Both the position numbers and the translations under genes were made by a program. From contig NC_081410.1 in NCBI RefSeq assembly GCF_030272615.1, forward strand, positions 289,107,957 through 289,171,956: 64,000 bases of DNA, read 5' to 3'. Below, piece by piece: positions 60,147 through 64,000 of this stretch (positions are counted from its first letter, which is position 1; the number at the start of each line of letters is the position of its first letter). The notes beneath the pieces are model-generated. The model was not told the origin of the DNA. It saw only the letters and a program-made list of their open reading frames with translations, and did no database searches. The stretch is from Cryptomeria japonica (taxonomy: Eukaryota; Streptophyta; Pinopsida; Cupressales; Cupressaceae).

Positions 60147-61931
60147 CTATTTTAGGCAATTTTGGAAATCAACCTTGTCATCCCATGAGGAATTTACTTG
60201 CCCATGGTAATGAAAACTCTCAGTTTTATAAACTTGATTATCTTTTTCACCAAGCATAACATTTTTTGGAAGATAGATATTTGGTAAATTTCTTTTGCAA
60301 CTTTGCTCTTTGGAAATATTTATGCCTCCCAACTTAATATCCAAATTTAATTCCACACAACCTTTATTGCAGCATTCTAAAAAATTTATCCCTCTCAAAT
60401 TGTGTTTCATTTTACTTATTTTTACCATCTCCTTATTTTGGAAAAATATTTCACTTTTCTCAAATAATAGATTAGGGAACTCATCACATATGACTTTACT
60501 ATAATGTAAATTTGATAAAAAATTTATACCATCTTTAGACATATTTTCTTTTTCCTCATGTTCTGGAAATAACTTATCCTTTTCACATAAAAACTTAGGG
60601 CATGTATCATTCTTGGCAATATTTGGCAAAAATACTATTTCCTTTTCCCCTAAAACTTTATCATATAATATTTCTGCAACATCATCATTTGGTATATTTT
60701 TTCTTATTTCCTCTTCAAACAATGAATTTGAAAACATAGAATATATATGCATAACCTCATGAAAACCCTTTTCTGGTTTATTGCACAAAAAATCATCTGA
60801 CAAATCACAATGCATACCTTCATAAAAAATTTCTTTAGAGTTATCATCATATGCTTCACACACTTCATCTTCAATAACAATGTCTTTACAAATGTCCTTC
60901 ATTGAAGTATCATCCCGTGCATGAACTATATGAACATCAACTTCACAAAGAGAATTAAAAGATGATTCACTCTGGAAATATAATTCTTCATACTTCCCAG
61001 TGGTCTCATCATACAAGGGATTGTTGTAACTATCATATAATACCTTTTCTTTTTGATATTTTTTTTTTTCTTTTGAATCATTATTTACTTCATCAAACAT
61101 ACCTTGAATGTGTCCAAATTCATTAATTTGCTCTTTTTGAAAAAAAATTGGACCATTTTTTTGAATGTACCTTTCATATTCCTTCTCTAATAAATAAGAG
61201 ATTTCCTCTGTACTAAGCAATGTTTCTTCCTCTTCCTTACATTCAGCTACACACATGCCCTCTTCCTTTTTTAAACCTATATTTTCTACCTCATGTGGGG
61301 TCCAAATAATACCATGTCTTTCTAAAGATTTAAATATACGCTTTAATTCAAGATCATGAGATATCCCTAATTCATCCATTTTGTTTGAAAATGAAGGCAT
61401 GCTATCTACAGGTATTTTTACATAAATGTTTATCATCCTGGTGAGCAATCCCGCTATAGATTCACCCTCATATCTTTCTAAATCAAAGAAGGCATCCAAA
61501 GGGGATATGCATGATTCTTCTTCCATATTGCAAATCTGTTCCTCATCCTCTTTATAGTAAATGTCATCTTCTTCATCAACTGCAACATGAAACTCATATA
61601 AGAACCATTGCTCAAATTCCCTCATTGATGAAATACTCTATGTAGGTAATGATTCATAAGCTTCTCTCACATAACCCCATAATGTCTTGATGAAGAGCTT
61701 CATCACTATATCCTCTGCATCAATTTCATAATCTTTTACAAATGTGTAAAATGCATTTAAATGATCAATCGCTGATTCATCCCATTCTCCATGAAACTTT
61801 GGTACCAGTGGTGAAAGTTTAGGGAGTATGCACTTAGTAGGGACACATTGAAATCCTCTAAGATCCAATGGCCTGATGCCATTTGGAATAAATGGTTTTC
61901 TTTGAAATGGTTGTCCAATTCGATACATCAT
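60147..61931 (-). pseudogene. gag: D unit 2 Gag pseudogene
   Basis: Same 594-codon frame as unit 1 with a few substitutions, but codon 98 is TAG (61,638-61,640) where unit 1 has CAG (56,388-56,390). The frame downstream is open, 492 codons from an internal ATG at 61,625, but that fragment lacks most of the gag core. Confidence 0.85.
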
Positions 61932-62313
61932 GAATTAATTTCAACTAAAAACAAATTTTTCATTTCCTTCTAGATTGTCCCCCTTAGCAGAGTCACTTAC
62001 TGAAATATTTTGTTGAATAGAGTCGCCACCTCAAATTTGAGGAAAAACTTGTTCCTAACTTATCTGATCTTCTGGAATCTCTCCTCTAGTAGAGTTTGAT
62101 ACAACACACAAGAAACTCTAAATAGTCCTTCTATGACCACTCCCCAGCAGAGTCGCCAATCTATTGGTTGTGGGACTCGGATGGGGAACCCTCAACTAGT
62201 TACTAATTCAATGATCTATCACCAGAGATTCTAGATTATATTTTACCAATATCTTCAATTTGACTCCCCAGTAGAATCTTAATAATTCCTCCCCAGCAGA
62301 GTCGCCAATCTAT
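61932..62313 (-). other. D unit 2 leader with duplicated PBS
   Basis: As in unit 1: PBS 18-mer at 62,290-62,307 and again at 62,141-62,158. A 4-bp insertion (TTAC, about 61,997) distinguishes it from unit 1. Confidence 0.7.
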
Positions 62314-64000
62314 TGGTGCCCAAAACTACAGATTGGAAAACCCAAAGACTTGCCAAATCTTTAGGAAATCCAATCAGCCTTGGCCAATGAACAGGGATGG
62401 TCGAAGACCAAACCCCTCTACACTTCAGGCTCCACAAGACCTAGGCAGGTGTACCCTTCCCTCTAAAGCACAAAAGAGTTATTTAAATGTGGATTTAAGC
62501 CTCTAAGCAAGTTTACACAACTTGCAAATTAGTGTTCTGCAACTATGCTATATCATGTGCTTTAGCTGAATACTTTAAAAACTGAAAAATGAATATGAAT
62601 AAAAGTGTATGTTAAAGATATTGTATATTGAAAATGAAATACTTTCAGGACTTGAATGAAATCTGCAAGGATTAGTTCAAATAGGATATGGAAGAATGTT
62701 TCTCTGTAAGGACCTTATGCATACAAATCAAAATCTCATAAATGAATAACATACCAGTGCCTCTATCCAAGAATATACATGATACTTTGTGGACAAACAA
62801 TTTGATCAGACTCTTGAGACAGTTTTAAGGTAACTTGTAAACACAAGACAATCAATACAGAGGTTCCATTAAGTGTTATAAGAACATGAAGAAGCCAATC
62901 TTATATTCAATTATAACAGCTTATGGTGGCACACTGTATTAAACCCTTTATCAGATTTATCAAGAGGACAAAATGAAATTCATCAACACAAAAGTATACA
63001 CGAATTCTGGAATTGAAACAATGAATCTTGTATATTAATTTCTGGAGAATGAATGCATACAATAGCTACACTTACAGATACTCCATTACACAACGATTGC
63101 TTAAAATGATACTTCCATTCCTACAGACTTCTCCAATACAGACATCCCATAGCCCTTACTGGCAGCCTGATAGATTGTGAATTGTTCTGGATCCTCTTTT
63201 TTTTTAATTGAAAAAGACTCCCTATAAATATCTGATCCAAAAGACATATGTGAAAGGACACACCCTTTCGCATACAGGAGGGAGTTACAGATAGTTGTTT
63301 TCCCAAAGGACACACCCTTTGGTTTATAGAGATAATTACATTTGAATCCCTAGAATACACAATAAATAAAGCTTTAATAATATATCCTTTATCCTTCGCT
63401 TTGATAATACTTCCCGTAAATATTCAATATCTCTTGCACATAAAATAAACCAATCAAATCCCTTATTAATTAAAGATTAAATATATTCCACTTTAGATTA
63501 GGCAATAATCATTTTACCCTATGTAAAATACTTATTTACAATAATTCACTTAAATCAAAGTATTAAACGCTTGTAAATATTTATTCCAATAATAGTTTTT
63601 ATTAAATAACATAAGGTAAAAGAAAATACTTCCCTTCCGATAATGTTACAATACTTTCTCACCTTTTGGTAATCTTTAATTTGGGTGGGAAATATTATAT
63701 CATATGAAATAACCTTTGCAAAAAGCAATCAAGCATTAAATGACCCACCTTAATGAATATGTTCAAATTATTTACCTAGGGTGAAAATAATATTAAGAGA
63801 ATATAAAATGACATAGTAATATATCAAACCCTATTTAGGTCATCCAATACCACATATATTTTCCCTTTTGATAAAAAATATTACAATTATAATTTCTTAA
63901 AAGGCAAAAAGAAAATACTACTTGCATAAGTATATCAAGATGCTATAAATATCAAAATGCATTTCGCAAGTAATAATTAGAAATATTATATCACAAATAA
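62314..64000 (-). repeat. D array LTR 3, cut by the window end
   Basis: First 1,687 bp of a third LTR, matching LTR 2 with few differences. Whether further units follow cannot be seen. Confidence 0.85.

Larger units (their letters stand above)
51723..64000 (-). mobile_element. Element D: shared-LTR tandem array of a gag-only LTR retrotransposon
   Basis: LTR (51,723-53,944), internal (53,945-57,059), LTR (57,060-59,280), internal (59,281-62,313), LTR (62,314 to beyond the window). Periods are 5,337 and 5,254 bp; the difference is one 83-bp indel at about 53,978-54,060. The internal part encodes only Gag, so the element is non-autonomous (TR-GAG type). PBS, PPT and TG...CA ends show it reads on the minus strand. 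Copies are very similar, so it is the youngest element here. Confidence 0.85.

Noticed and set aside
53945-64000. Array D as a simple segmental duplication of host genes
   Set aside because: PBS, PPT and TG...CA LTR edges at every junction identify a retrotransposon.

Overview
The window is plant nuclear DNA built almost entirely of LTR retrotransposons, old and nested. The mix (two Ty3/gypsy families with the Tat-type double RNase H, a gag-only LTR element, and a Ty1/copia SIRE-like end), the long decayed elements and the absence of any host gene suggest a large seed-plant genome, most likely a gymnosperm such as a conifer. The taxon is an inference; no marker gene proves it. I see no host protein gene, tRNA, rRNA or CRISPR array.

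Layout. (1) 1-43,818 (+): a tandem array of one Tat-like gypsy family with single LTR-bearing blocks between the internal regions: copy A (1-9,899, start cut by the window), block X1 (9,900-12,040), copy B (12,041-37,188), block X2 (37,189-39,239), and copy E (39,240-43,818, cut off where gag begins). Each complete copy reads ORF1, spacer, gag, protease, archaeal-type RNase H (aRH), reverse transcriptase (RT), degenerate gypsy RNase H (gRH), integrase. (2) 19,432-33,299 (+): a second gypsy element, C, inserted in the protease of copy B, with its own LTRs, PBS, gag-pol, an antisense ORF and a long sense accessory ORF between integrase and 3' LTR. (3) 43,819-47,177: non-coding DNA with diverged tandem repeats. 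(4) 47,178-51,722 (-): 3' LTR, polypurine tract and one ~1,131-codon decayed reading frame of a SIRE-like element, F. (5) 51,723-64,000 (-): LTR-internal-LTR-internal-LTR array of a gag-only element, D, period about 5.3 kb, inserted in the 5' leader of F.

Nearly every gene is a pseudogene. Breaks are dominated by TAG codons where a sister copy still has CAG or TGG, the pattern expected from C-to-T decay at methylated CHG sites. The only intact long ORF is the gag of D unit 1 (54,897-56,681). Copies A and B share at least six nonsense codons, so the array probably grew by unequal exchange after the element had died; copies B and E later shared a 574-bp near-identical tract, probably by gene conversion.

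The most interesting signals are: an aRH with all four catalytic acids placed between protease and RT, paired with a gRH that has lost its first catalytic Asp; an accessory protein of common design (helical N-terminus, basic linker, coiled-coil C-terminus) found upstream of gag in A/B/E, downstream of integrase in C and as the only ORF of F; an antisense ORF in C with its own TATA box; and two unrelated families that both form shared-LTR tandem arrays in one window.
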